Source: Anaerohalosphaeraceae bacterium (GTDB lineage: Bacteria > Planctomycetota > Phycisphaerae > Sedimentisphaerales > Anaerohalosphaeraceae). From it: a stretch of 64,000 nucleotides of DNA. The DNA lies in contig JBBFLK010000013.1 in the NCBI GenBank assembly GCA_037479115.1, positions 1 to 64,000 of the forward strand, given 5' to 3'. The translations under genes and the position numbers were made by a program. The notes beneath the pieces were generated by a model. That model saw nothing but the letters and a program-made list of their open reading frames with translations. It did not search any database and was not told the DNA's origin. Position 1 is the first letter of the stretch, and every line of letters starts with the position of its first letter. Positions 16,235 through 24,147 of this stretch are shown piece after piece.

Positions 16235-17182
16235 TCAGTAACTTTTAAAGATGCATTTCATCCCGGTATAAATCATCTGAAGTTTTTTCCGATAATAATC
16301 TTTTTTCTCGGCTTTTCCCAGAAGACGGCTGACAGCATACAGGACAAAACGGACCGGCCATCGGCAGACCTGGCGAAGAAAGAATATCAGGCGAAACAGA
16401 CAGACCTCCAGCGGGGAATGATGTTTCTTCCAATACTTGACCAGAGACAGGCAGTATTCCCGAAAGAATCGAACCGGCTCCCGATCGGAGCTTCCTCCCC
16501 CGTAATGAACGGCCTGTGCCTCCGGCAAAAAGACGATTTTCCAGCCGGCATCGTGAAACCGGCGGCACCAGTCCACCTCCTCGCAGTACATAAAATAATT
16601 TTCATCCATCCCGCCGACCTGCTCATAGGCCTCTCGGCGAACCATTAGAAATGCACCAACCAGAACATCGACTTGACAGACCTGATCATGCGGGAAATAC
16701 CCCATATGCTCCCCGCTGAAAAACGGAACCCTCGGAAACAGCCGGGTCAGTCCGACGGCGGGACAGAACGTATTCCACAGCGACGGAAATTTCCGGCAGG
16801 ACAATTGCAGAGTTCGGTCTTTCCAGAGCAGCCTGGGGCCGACCATTCCGACTTGCGGATGTCTGTCCAGATAATCCATCAAACGGTTCAGGCAGCCCTC
16901 GAGAACCACAACATCTGAATTAATCAGACAAAGATACCGTCCTTGTGCAACCGCCATTCCCTGGTTATTTCCCCGTGCAAAGCCGAGATTTTCCCGATTT
17001 TCTATAACCTCAACCTGCGGAAACTCCTGGCGGATGGCCTGAACTGAACCGTCTTCGGAGGCATTATCCACCACGATGACCTGCACGCGGCATTCCCCCG
17101 CTGTTTTATAAATCGACCGGATGCAGTCCAGCACCATCTGCCGAGTATTCCAGTTGACAATTACAATAGACAAATCCGTCAT
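16235..17182 (-). CDS. Family 2 glycosyltransferase, rhamnosyltransferase-like
   Basis: The 315-residue product has SIVIVNWNTRQMVLDCIRSI, VIVVDNASEDGS, NLGFARGNNQG, CLINSDVVV (metal-binding motif) and FMYCEEVDWCRRFHDAGW. This set is typical of the WcaA/RfbF-like GT2 subgroup that adds rhamnose or related deoxy sugars. The C-terminal part has a hydrophobic stretch (LFRLIFFLRQVCRWPVRFVL) that may touch the membrane. The ATG at 17182 overlaps the TGA of the FemAB-like gene (ATGA) and is preceded by GAAAAAGAG, so it is preferred over an ATG six codons upstream. The sugar specificity is inferred only by resemblance. Confidence 0.93.
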   Translation of the reverse strand: MTDLSIVIVNWNTRQMVLDCIRSIYKTAGECRVQVIVVDNASEDGSVQAIRQEFPQVEVIENRENLGFARGNNQGMAVAQGRYLCLINSDVVVLEGCLNRLMDYLDRHPQVGMVGPRLLWKDRTLQLSCRKFPSLWNTFCPAVGLTRLFPRVPFFSGEHMGYFPHDQVCQVDVLVGAFLMVRREAYEQVGGMDENYFMYCEEVDWCRRFHDAGWKIVFLPEAQAVHYGGGSSDREPVRFFREYCLSLVKYWKKHHSPLEVCLFRLIFFLRQVCRWPVRFVLYAVSRLLGKAEKKDYYRKKLQMIYTGMKCIFKSY

Positions 17183-18210
17183 GCCAGACTCTTTTTCCAT
17201 TCATGCACCCTGCTGATTGTTTTCCAAATCCATTCGATTGCCGGATTGGCACAGGCATCAAAACCGCCTATCTGTTTTGCCTCCTCTCCCCCAATCCGCC
17301 TCTTGAACTGATACACGGAGGGATTTCGCTTGGGGTCCACCCCGCCCAAATCATAGCGTCTCATCCCGGCCCGCTTGGCCGACAGCAAACTTTTCCACCA
17401 GGCCAGATAGGAGGACAGCACTTCATATCCCCGCTCACTTGTGGACTGAAACAATCCCAGACTGGTATCCCCAAAACAGCTGTTCACATCCACCGTAAGA
17501 GGGACCCCGTTTTCCGTCACCATAACCATCTTCATTTTCTGATGGTCCAGCAGCATCTCCTGAGTGCGGGCATATTCCCGCAGATCCAGTCCCCGGAACC
17601 CCTTCCTTTTCTGCGAGGTCCGATACAATTCCTCTAAAATTCCCCAGATGCTCGGGTCCAGCGATTCGACAACAGACAAACCGGCCTGCTCCGCCTTTTT
17701 CAGATTGGCGCGCCAGGTTCGGCAGGGCCTTTTTCGCATTTCTTCTTCCGACAGATCCAGCGGGAAAAGGACCGTATGATACGGAGCAATCCCTGCGGGT
17801 TTCCAGCCGGCCTTCAGAAAATCCTCCTTCCAGGAAGAAGGCACTTCGGCTGTATAAAGATTTGGAATAATCCGCGCAACATGAACGACACGGGGAATCA
17901 GAAAAGAGCGAAGCTGCTGAAGGGCTTCAATCGGAATCGAGTCCAGAGACTGCGTTTTCCGCATCATCGGTCCCCAGCGGACATAGCCGACTTTCAGCCT
18001 CGCCAGCGGAAGCCGAATAATCCGCAGATGAGCCATCAGACAAACCTCTTCCCCATATCGCAGACAAAGCGGCTTGAGGGTTTCTCGCCTGCCGGCGGCT
18101 CGGGCATGCAAATAAGCCCAGGACTGATACAGATTATAATCCAGAAAAGCGGATGCCTGCCGCTCCCATTCCGTCTGTGTAAACGATTCCTGCCAGTTCC
18201 ATTCACTCAT
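17179..18210 (-). CDS. FemAB-like (GNAT/FemX fold) transferase of the exosortase-associated type
   Basis: The 343-residue product shows the FemAB/BioF2-type signature: WRANLKKAEQAGLSV, LYRTSQKRKGF, RYDLGGVDPKRNPSVYQFKRR. Classic Fem proteins add amino acids from aminoacyl-tRNA to peptidoglycan precursors. Relatives in exosortase loci (known as FemAB-related, PEP-CTERM-system-associated) have an unproven role, possibly aminoacylation or acylation of exopolysaccharide. The ATG at 18210 is chosen; a TTG one codon upstream is also open. It follows the deacetylase by 4 bases and overlaps the downstream GT2 by four bases. Confidence 0.88.
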   Translation of the reverse strand: MSEWNWQESFTQTEWERQASAFLDYNLYQSWAYLHARAAGRRETLKPLCLRYGEEVCLMAHLRIIRLPLARLKVGYVRWGPMMRKTQSLDSIPIEALQQLRSFLIPRVVHVARIIPNLYTAEVPSSWKEDFLKAGWKPAGIAPYHTVLFPLDLSEEEMRKRPCRTWRANLKKAEQAGLSVVESLDPSIWGILEELYRTSQKRKGFRGLDLREYARTQEMLLDHQKMKMVMVTENGVPLTVDVNSCFGDTSLGLFQSTSERGYEVLSSYLAWWKSLLSAKRAGMRRYDLGGVDPKRNPSVYQFKRRIGGEEAKQIGGFDACANPAIEWIWKTISRVHEWKKSLA

Positions 18211-18214
18211 CAAT

Positions 18215-19009
18215 TCACCGTTTTCCTAAAATTCTTTTTTTCAGTTTCTGCAGTCCCCAACAGACCTGATAGGCCCCGAGCACCTTCAGGCGAAAGGAAA
18301 AGATTCCCTCCGAAGGACTGACGCTGAATCTCCCTACGGCCAGCGGGTTGGTCTGTCCGAAGACGGCCCGCGGCTCGATGGTAAAACCCCATTTGTAGCC
18401 AGCCCGCTCCGCTTCCTCCAGCACGGTCCGGTTGTAATCTCCGTGCGGATAACTGACGGCATCAACCGGTACGCCCAGCAGTTCTTCCAAAGCCCGGCGG
18501 GACTGTTCCAGTTCATACCGAATCTGCGGCCGGTCCAGACGTGTCAAAAAAGGATGCGACATCGTATGAGAATACAAATCAAATCCTTTCTGCTGAAGCC
18601 GCCTCAAATCCTCCGGGCTCATTACCTTTTCTGACTGATCCTCCGTCTGCTCAATCAACCCCCATTTCGGTTGGGAGCCGAGCAGACCAACCGGGACAAA
18701 AATCGATGCGGTCAACCCCAGCCGTTCCAGCACCGGGACGGCCTGTTCCTGAACCGACACAAAGGCATCATCAAATGTCAGAGCGACCAGCGGTTTTTTC
18801 CCGGCCAAAGGAGCCGACAGAATCTCACAGGCCCGCACAACCTGACAGCGGTCCGCCAAATATTCCATCTGCCGGGCAAAAGAGACCAGATTCTCCGGAC
18901 GGAGACTGTGGTAATACAGCACAACCCGCTGCGGACCTCTCCGAGCTGCCTTTAAATAAACGGCATAACAGACCGCCGAAACCCCTTCAATCAATCGTTT
19001 TATCCGCAC
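18215..19009 (-). CDS. Polysaccharide deacetylase (NodB/CE4 family)
   Basis: The roughly 264-residue product has the NodB motifs VALTFDDAF (catalytic and metal-binding aspartates) and SHTMSHP (two metal-binding histidines), plus VSYPHGDYN. It likely removes N- or O-acetyl groups from the exopolysaccharide or its lipid-linked precursor, as members of exosortase loci are thought to do. No clear signal peptide is visible. The start is set at GTG 19009 because AGGGG lies seven bases upstream. It overlaps the polymerase gene by 23 bases. A GTG at 19066 would extend the protein by 19 residues and is the alternative. Confidence 0.9.
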   Translation of the reverse strand: MRIKRLIEGVSAVCYAVYLKAARRGPQRVVLYYHSLRPENLVSFARQMEYLADRCQVVRACEILSAPLAGKKPLVALTFDDAFVSVQEQAVPVLERLGLTASIFVPVGLLGSQPKWGLIEQTEDQSEKVMSPEDLRRLQQKGFDLYSHTMSHPFLTRLDRPQIRYELEQSRRALEELLGVPVDAVSYPHGDYNRTVLEEAERAGYKWGFTIEPRAVFGQTNPLAVGRFSVSPSEGIFSFRLKVLGAYQVCWGLQKLKKRILGKR

Positions 19010-20414
19010 CAAATTCCCCTTTGCATGAGGGGCGGTCAGAAACCGGAACAAGTCCTGACGGCACACGATGAATGTCTTCCTGCATCGGCGGAACCATTTT
19101 CGACTTGCCGAAGTTATTCATGACCGCCCTCGGAGAAAAAACCGGCGAAAGAGAGCTGATCATACCGAGGAGCAGAAAAAAAATCACATAAATCTGACCA
19201 AAGTAGGAAACCGCAATAAAATTCATACAATGGACAAACAGACTGACCCCCAGCGCCCAGAATAAATATAAACGATATCGGTCCGTTTTCACAGACCGCT
19301 GCAGACGGCCTGCTTTGACAAAGGCCGCCGTCAAAACCCCGATAAACAAAAGCAGACTCAGCAATCCGCCCCGGACCCCCTCCAGAATATACTGATTTGT
19401 TACATCATTGAGCCCATACCCCCAATGAGCCGTTGAAGGCGTTCCCAATAGGGCCCATTCTCCGAAATGCCTGATGGCGGCATCCATCAGATGATATCGA
19501 TGCCATCCGGTGGACCCGCCGACAATGTTCACCCTCGAAACCAGATGCCAGACGGGCTTTTCCCGAACAAAGTGCAGCACAACCAGAAGGACAACGACTC
19601 CCCATCGGATCAGAGACAGATGCCTCCGAAGGGCAAACAAACCGCCTCCCAGTAAAGCGAAGAAAATCCCTGCGACCGGTGTGCTGGAGGAGCAGGCCGC
19701 CACAATCAGCAGACAGCAGACGACCCCGACAGCCGCCAGACGCCGATCGGACGGAGATTTCCACCAGTGACAGGCCATCAGCGGAAGCAGAGACACCCAG
19801 AAACAGCCGGCCAGAATCGGATGTGAAAAAGCCCCCTGACACCGCAGGCGGCCCTCCCGAACAGCCGTAATCTCCGGAACCCCCCCGAAAAACGCAAACA
19901 GGTTCCGACCTGTGGACCATTCAATCATAAAAAAAACAGCCACCAGAACACTGATCCAAATACAGCCGGTGATGGCCGACGAAACATCTTTCCAGTCCCG
20001 AATCTGCGTTCGAAAATAAAAATAGCATCCGAGCGATTCAAAAGCAAATCCGAGCCGGTTCATCAAGGCGGACGTCGTGCCGATCTGAAGCGTATAAATT
20101 GCAGTCTGACTCAGAAGCCATGCCGTCACGAGCGTATCCAGAAGGTTCCATGTAAACGGCTGGTATTCGTTTCGTATCAGAACCCGCAGAAACCCAAAGA
20201 GCACAAGAATGCGAAGCAGCGTAAGGTCTGCCCCGAAAAGCACCAGACGCTGGGCGGTGGAAATAAAACAGGCAATCAGAAGGAACGGCACGACAGACCA
20301 TCGTCTTGGGACAAAGAGTACACAGACCCCCAGACACAAGACCGCTATCAATCCCAGCGGATGCAGGGTCGTCTGATCGGCGTATTCAAGATTGGCACCG
20401 GCCATCTGTTCCAC
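18987..20414 (-). CDS. O-antigen-ligase/Wzy-like polysaccharide polymerase, multi-spanning
   Basis: The roughly 475-residue integral membrane protein has about 10-12 hydrophobic segments (LGLIAVLCLGVCVLFV, ISVLVAVFFMIEW, VVCCLLIVAAC, LFWALGVSLFVHCM and others). A larger periplasmic loop contains RLRCQGAFSHPILAG, a pattern seen in the O-antigen ligase/Wzy family. In that family the protein polymerises or ligates undecaprenyl-linked repeat units on the periplasmic side. The last about 45 residues are soluble. GTG at 20414 has GGGAGA five bases upstream and is used; an ATG three codons later is possible. Assignment as polymerase rather than ligase is inferred from locus content. Confidence 0.85.
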   Translation of the reverse strand: MEQMAGANLEYADQTTLHPLGLIAVLCLGVCVLFVPRRWSVVPFLLIACFISTAQRLVLFGADLTLLRILVLFGFLRVLIRNEYQPFTWNLLDTLVTAWLLSQTAIYTLQIGTTSALMNRLGFAFESLGCYFYFRTQIRDWKDVSSAITGCIWISVLVAVFFMIEWSTGRNLFAFFGGVPEITAVREGRLRCQGAFSHPILAGCFWVSLLPLMACHWWKSPSDRRLAAVGVVCCLLIVAACSSSTPVAGIFFALLGGGLFALRRHLSLIRWGVVVLLVVLHFVREKPVWHLVSRVNIVGGSTGWHRYHLMDAAIRHFGEWALLGTPSTAHWGYGLNDVTNQYILEGVRGGLLSLLLFIGVLTAAFVKAGRLQRSVKTDRYRLYLFWALGVSLFVHCMNFIAVSYFGQIYVIFFLLLGMISSLSPVFSPRAVMNNFGKSKMVPPMQEDIHRVPSGLVPVSDRPSCKGEFGADKTID

Positions 20415-20450
20415 AGATTTCTCCCAGGCCCGGCAGCGGCTGTTCGGAAG

Positions 20451-21020
20451 TCACTCTTTTTTGTAAGGAAGAATCCGTGCCGGATTTCCGACCAGCACGC
20501 TGTACGGCGGACAGCTCCGCGTTACCACAGCATTGGCTCCGATGACGGAATTGCGTCCGATGCGGATTTCGCGGCCTTTGTGAGTGACGACAACCGAGTG
20601 ATAGCCGAACCAGCAGCCGTCTTCGATGATAATGCTTCCGGGTTCGGTAACGCCCTGGCGGATAATCGGATCTGCTGGGTCTTCAAAGCGATGCGAATGG
20701 TCCGCCAGCAGCACCCCCGGACCAAACAGGACATCCCGGCCGATGTGAATCTGCCGCATGGCCGTAAAGAAGCATCGTCTTCCGACAGCGGTTCGGTCCC
20801 CAATCTGCAGAAGCGGGCGGCCCTTTACAAAAGGTCCCGCTTCATACGGAATATTCAGCCATACATCCTTGTCAATCTGCACGCCGTCCCCCAGAAAAAT
20901 ATACGGCGCAGCGGCCCGGCGAATCTCACAGGAAGGAGCGATGGAAACGCCCCGCCCCATGTAGTCAAACCGATAAAAAAACCGCAGATACAGTGTATGC
21001 AGCCGATTCATTCCCCGCAC
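20451..21020 (-). CDS. Hexapeptide-repeat acetyltransferase (WbbJ/LbH type)
   Basis: The roughly 189-residue product has left-handed beta-helix turns (IFLGDGVQIDKDVWL, LQIGDRTAVGRRCFF, IHIGRDVLFGPGVLLADHSH, IIIEDGCWFGYHSVV, IRIGRNSVIGANAVV). The ADHSH histidine and the end VLVGNPARIL are typical of sugar O-acetyltransferases. It should add acetyl from acetyl-CoA to a hydroxyl of the repeat unit. GTG at 21020 is taken as the start because GGAGGT lies seven bases upstream; ATG at 21011 and TTG at 21041 are the other candidates. It sits between a GT2 and the polymerase. Confidence 0.9.
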   Translation of the reverse strand: MRGMNRLHTLYLRFFYRFDYMGRGVSIAPSCEIRRAAAPYIFLGDGVQIDKDVWLNIPYEAGPFVKGRPLLQIGDRTAVGRRCFFTAMRQIHIGRDVLFGPGVLLADHSHRFEDPADPIIRQGVTEPGSIIIEDGCWFGYHSVVVTHKGREIRIGRNSVIGANAVVTRSCPPYSVLVGNPARILPYKKE

Positions 21021-21047
21021 GGTCGGCACCTCCCGCCACAATGTGTT

Positions 21048-22055
21048 TTAATCAGAAAAATACCGGTCCATCCTGCCGGCAATTCGATTTTTCCATCGGT
21101 AAAACAGGGTAATCAGCCCGCGAAGAGGAAAATGAAGTTCGGGCCTGACCGCCCCGATATAAAGCAGACGGGCCTTCCAGGAATCCAGCGCTCCTTTTTG
21201 ACGGGCCTGTTCAGCCAGGGATTTATCCCGGTCCCAAAAAGCCGCCCATAAACAGGCGCGCAGCAAGTCTCGGGTAAGCCGCTCAGAATCCTCTTTTTGC
21301 CCGTATTTCTCCGCCAGATACAAGTACGTCTCAACGTTGGATTTGACAAACCGGGCTTTTTTCTGAAAATTGCGGGTGTTGGATGCGGACTCCGCCTGAA
21401 CGGTATAGGTTGCCAGCGACTGCCGGATGTAAAAGACGGAGGACCGCATAGCGATTTCGATAAACAGCGGAATATCCAGCCCGCCGATGTGCCGCTGGTC
21501 CTGATAGGGAAACGGATTGCGGACAATCGATTTGACCATATCCAGCCGGGCCATGACCGTACAGGTCAGAATGTGATACGGACCCCAGCCTTCAAATACA
21601 TTCAGATGAGCCGGCGGCTCCTGACCGATGGTTTGATAAAAATTCCGGATGGTCTTCCCTTTTTCCGCAAAAAACCGGTCATGCTCCGAATACACCAGAC
21701 CGCAGTCCGGATGCGCTTCCAGATAATCCGCCTGAATCTGCAGCTTGTCCGGACAATGCCAGAAGTCATCCCCCTCGCAGAAAGCGATGTATTTGCCCCG
21801 GCAGGCCTCGATCGTACGGACAAAATTTTTCTTGGGGCCTACATTGTGTTCGGAGGTTATCAGACGAATTTTCTCCGGATGCTTCTGCTGATAATCGAGA
21901 ACAATCTGCCGGGTTCCATCCGTTGAGCAGTCCTCTCCGATAACCAGTTCAAACGGGAAATCGGTCTTCTGCGCGAGCACACCGTCAATTGCACGGCGGA
22001 TAAAACGCTCCTGATTATAGGTAATCATGTGAACACTGACCAGCGGATTCTGCAT
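21048..22055 (-). CDS. Family 2 glycosyltransferase
   Basis: The 335-residue product has PLVSVHMITYNQERFIRRAIDGVLAQ, VIGEDCSTDGTRQIV, NVGPKKNFVRTIEACRGKYIAFCEGDDFW (acidic metal site EGDDFW) and CGLVYSEHDRFF. This is a GT2 enzyme of the kind that handles capsule or O-antigen sugars. GLDIPLFIEIAMRS and ATYTVQAESAS probably belong to the acceptor side. The specific donor is not deducible. The ATG at 22055 follows the flippase stop by 18 bases, so the two are co-transcribed. Confidence 0.93.
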   Translation of the reverse strand: MQNPLVSVHMITYNQERFIRRAIDGVLAQKTDFPFELVIGEDCSTDGTRQIVLDYQQKHPEKIRLITSEHNVGPKKNFVRTIEACRGKYIAFCEGDDFWHCPDKLQIQADYLEAHPDCGLVYSEHDRFFAEKGKTIRNFYQTIGQEPPAHLNVFEGWGPYHILTCTVMARLDMVKSIVRNPFPYQDQRHIGGLDIPLFIEIAMRSSVFYIRQSLATYTVQAESASNTRNFQKKARFVKSNVETYLYLAEKYGQKEDSERLTRDLLRACLWAAFWDRDKSLAEQARQKGALDSWKARLLYIGAVRPELHFPLRGLITLFYRWKNRIAGRMDRYFSD

Positions 22056-22073
22056 ACAATCACCCAGACAGAT

Positions 22074-23528
22074 TTAACCCCGCAGAGTCTGCAGGCGGCC
22101 GACAAGAATTCGCCGCAGCTCCAGATAAGCCTCCAGCCGTAAAACCTCCGACAATCCCAGATAAACCGCCGTTCCGACCGCAACTTGAAGCAGCAGCTGA
22201 ACCGCCGGAGAGGAAATCGGCATCAGGCCGATCAGATAAACCGCCGCCGCCGCAATCAGAGCCGGATTCAGATAAGCGGACAGGTCCTGAATCTGTTCCC
22301 AAAAGGAATACCGAATGAGACTTTTGTTGAAATATCCGTTCAAATACAATCCCAGCAGGGAAACCACAATCTGCCCCAGAATAATCGCCGGAATCCCCCA
22401 CCGCCAGGCAATCAGAAGATTCAGAACCACCAACCCCTTTTTCACCAGTTCAAGCCGCAAAAACAAGTCCGACCGCCCCAGGGCCTGAAGGACGTTCAGA
22501 TTCAGCACGTGAAGGGGAAGCATCATCCCGACCAGGCTGAGCATCTTCAGATAAAGAATGCAGGGCGCCCATTTTTCCGTCAGCAGAACCAGAACAACCT
22601 GCCGGGCCGCCGCTCCCAGACTGAGCATCAGCGGAAAATGAATCAGGGCCGTAAACATCAGAGCTTTTTGAAGTCCCCTTTTGACCCGCTCGGGCTCTTT
22701 CTGAATGGTCGAAAAGACCGGAAAAGCAATCCGTCCCGCCACACTGCTGAGCGTAATCGAGGGCAGCTGCTGCAGATTGTCTGCACGGGTAAAATATCCC
22801 AGTTCCGCCGGCGGAAAAAGCCGGCCGATGACCACGTAGTAAAGATTGTCAAAGACCGCATTCAGAAAACCGGAACAGAGCAGCTTCCAGGCGTAGTGGA
22901 ATAAATCCTTCAGAGAGCGCAGGCTGAACAGCCGGGAAGGCCGCCATGTACTGAAAACCCACAGAAAAACCGTTCGAAACAAGGCGGCACAGACCTGCTG
23001 GACCGCCAGACTCCAGACGCCGAAATTCAGAACCGCCAGGGTAATGCCGATTCCTCCGGACAGAATCACCGCCAGCAGCGAGACTTTCGTCTGCGTCTTG
23101 AAATCGATTGCTTTGACCAGCAGCGTACTCTGAATCAGACCGAAGGCATTGATAATCAGAATCAGCGACAAAAAGCGAAGCAGCGGCTTCAGAATCGGCT
23201 GCTGATAAAAAACCGCCACAGAAGGCGCCAAAAGACATAACAAACCGGCACACAGAAATCCGACCAGAATATTGAAGTAAAAAATGGAATTAATGTCGGT
23301 GTCGGTAATCTGCTGCCGCTGGATCAGGGCCGCTCCGAATCCGCTGTCCAGAAAAATCTGGGCCAGCGCCAGAAAAAACAGGAGCATCCCAATCAGGCCG
23401 AACTCTTCCGGCAGCAGAAGGCGGGCCAAAATCACCCCCACAACAAACTGCACGCCCCGCTGCCCGGTGATTTCCAGAAGACTCCACAGAGCCGCCCGAT
23501 GGGTTTTGGACCGCAGCTCCGAGCTCAT
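22074..23528 (-). CDS. Wzx/WzxC-type polysaccharide flippase (MOP superfamily, PST family)
   Basis: The 484-residue integral membrane protein begins MSSELRSKTHRAALWSLLE and has about 12-14 hydrophobic segments. ARLLLPEEFGLIGM and DSGFGAALIQRQ near the N-terminus are characteristic of PST/WzxC flippases, which move undecaprenyl-linked repeat units across the inner membrane. ALGRSDLFLRLELVKKGLVVLNLL is a further family pattern. The ATG at 23528 overlaps the TGA of the acyltransferase (ATGA), which fixes the start; a longer frame upstream lies wholly inside that gene. Together with the polymerase and the Wzc-like kinase this makes a Wzx/Wzy-dependent pathway. Confidence 0.92.
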   Translation of the reverse strand: MSSELRSKTHRAALWSLLEITGQRGVQFVVGVILARLLLPEEFGLIGMLLFFLALAQIFLDSGFGAALIQRQQITDTDINSIFYFNILVGFLCAGLLCLLAPSVAVFYQQPILKPLLRFLSLILIINAFGLIQSTLLVKAIDFKTQTKVSLLAVILSGGIGITLAVLNFGVWSLAVQQVCAALFRTVFLWVFSTWRPSRLFSLRSLKDLFHYAWKLLCSGFLNAVFDNLYYVVIGRLFPPAELGYFTRADNLQQLPSITLSSVAGRIAFPVFSTIQKEPERVKRGLQKALMFTALIHFPLMLSLGAAARQVVLVLLTEKWAPCILYLKMLSLVGMMLPLHVLNLNVLQALGRSDLFLRLELVKKGLVVLNLLIAWRWGIPAIILGQIVVSLLGLYLNGYFNKSLIRYSFWEQIQDLSAYLNPALIAAAAVYLIGLMPISSPAVQLLLQVAVGTAVYLGLSEVLRLEAYLELRRILVGRLQTLRG

Positions 23529-24100
23529 AGCGCTCCGCCCAGCGATTCCAGAAATTTTTTCTCCAGCTCCAGAACCCGCTGACTTCGGGGGCCTGTGACC
23601 CGTGCCGGATGGCCGCCGTAGGTTTTCCACGGCTGCGTGCTGCGAATCACCAGACTCAGGGCGCCAACCGCACTTCCTTCCGCCAGAGTCACTCCGGGGA
23701 GAATCACCGAACCGCAGCCGACCACCGTATGCTTCTGCAGAAGCACCTTGCCTGACCGGACATTTCGGAATTCATCGGGAATCATCGGCCCAATCATTCC
23801 GCGACCGCTGAAGTCATCGGAAACGGCAAAAATATTCACCCGGTGGGACAGACCGGAAAAATCCTCCAGTTCAATGCCGGCCGTGCCCGCAATCAGGGTT
23901 GTTCCGGCTCCAATGTGTATATAATTGCCGATTTTAATTTGTCCGCTTAAAATGCAGAAATCATCGATTCGCACATGACTGCCTATGCACATCAGCTCCG
24001 GACGGTAGAAATGCGCGTAGCGGCTGATGAATACATTTCGCCCGAGCTGCTGAAATCCGATGTCTTTTAATTCATCCGCCGTATAAAAACTGTTTTTCAT
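23525..24100 (-). CDS. VioB-like hexapeptide acyltransferase for an amino-deoxy sugar
   Basis: The 191-residue product has beta-helix turns (MCIGSHVRIDDFCIL, IKIGNYIHIGAGTTLIAG, VVGCGSVILPGVTLAEGS) and ends with the family pattern PWKTYGGHPARV. MKNSFYTADELKDIGFQQLGRNV resembles dTDP-4-amino-4,6-dideoxyhexose N-acyltransferases (VioB/FdtC group). It follows a VioA-like aminotransferase, so it probably N-acylates the amine that enzyme makes. The ATG at 24100 is preceded by AGAGGA at five bases. It overlaps the flippase start by four bases. Exact acyl group and sugar are unknown, and no RmlA/RmlB pair is in the window. Confidence 0.88.
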   Translation of the reverse strand: MKNSFYTADELKDIGFQQLGRNVFISRYAHFYRPELMCIGSHVRIDDFCILSGQIKIGNYIHIGAGTTLIAGTAGIELEDFSGLSHRVNIFAVSDDFSGRGMIGPMIPDEFRNVRSGKVLLQKHTVVGCGSVILPGVTLAEGSAVGALSLVIRSTQPWKTYGGHPARVTGPRSQRVLELEKKFLESLGGAL

Positions 24101-24118
24101 GGGAATCCTCTGAAAAGC

Positions 24119-24145
24119 AACGGTTCTCTTCGGGGCAAAACCGTT
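24119..24145 (-). other. Intercistronic stem-loop between aminotransferase and acyltransferase
   Basis: A 7-base perfect inverted repeat (AACGGTT and AACCGTT) with a 13-base loop occupies most of the 47-base gap between the two genes. On the transcript it lies between the stop codon and the AGAGGA ribosome site. It could moderate downstream expression or be an RNA processing site. It lacks a run of U and is unlikely to be a terminator. Confidence 0.35.
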
Positions 24146-24147
24146 TC

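Noticed and set aside
23529-23630. N-terminal extension of the flippase
   Set aside because: The extra 34 residues lie inside the acyltransferase gene and lack family features; the ATGA overlap at 23525-23528 gives the proper start.
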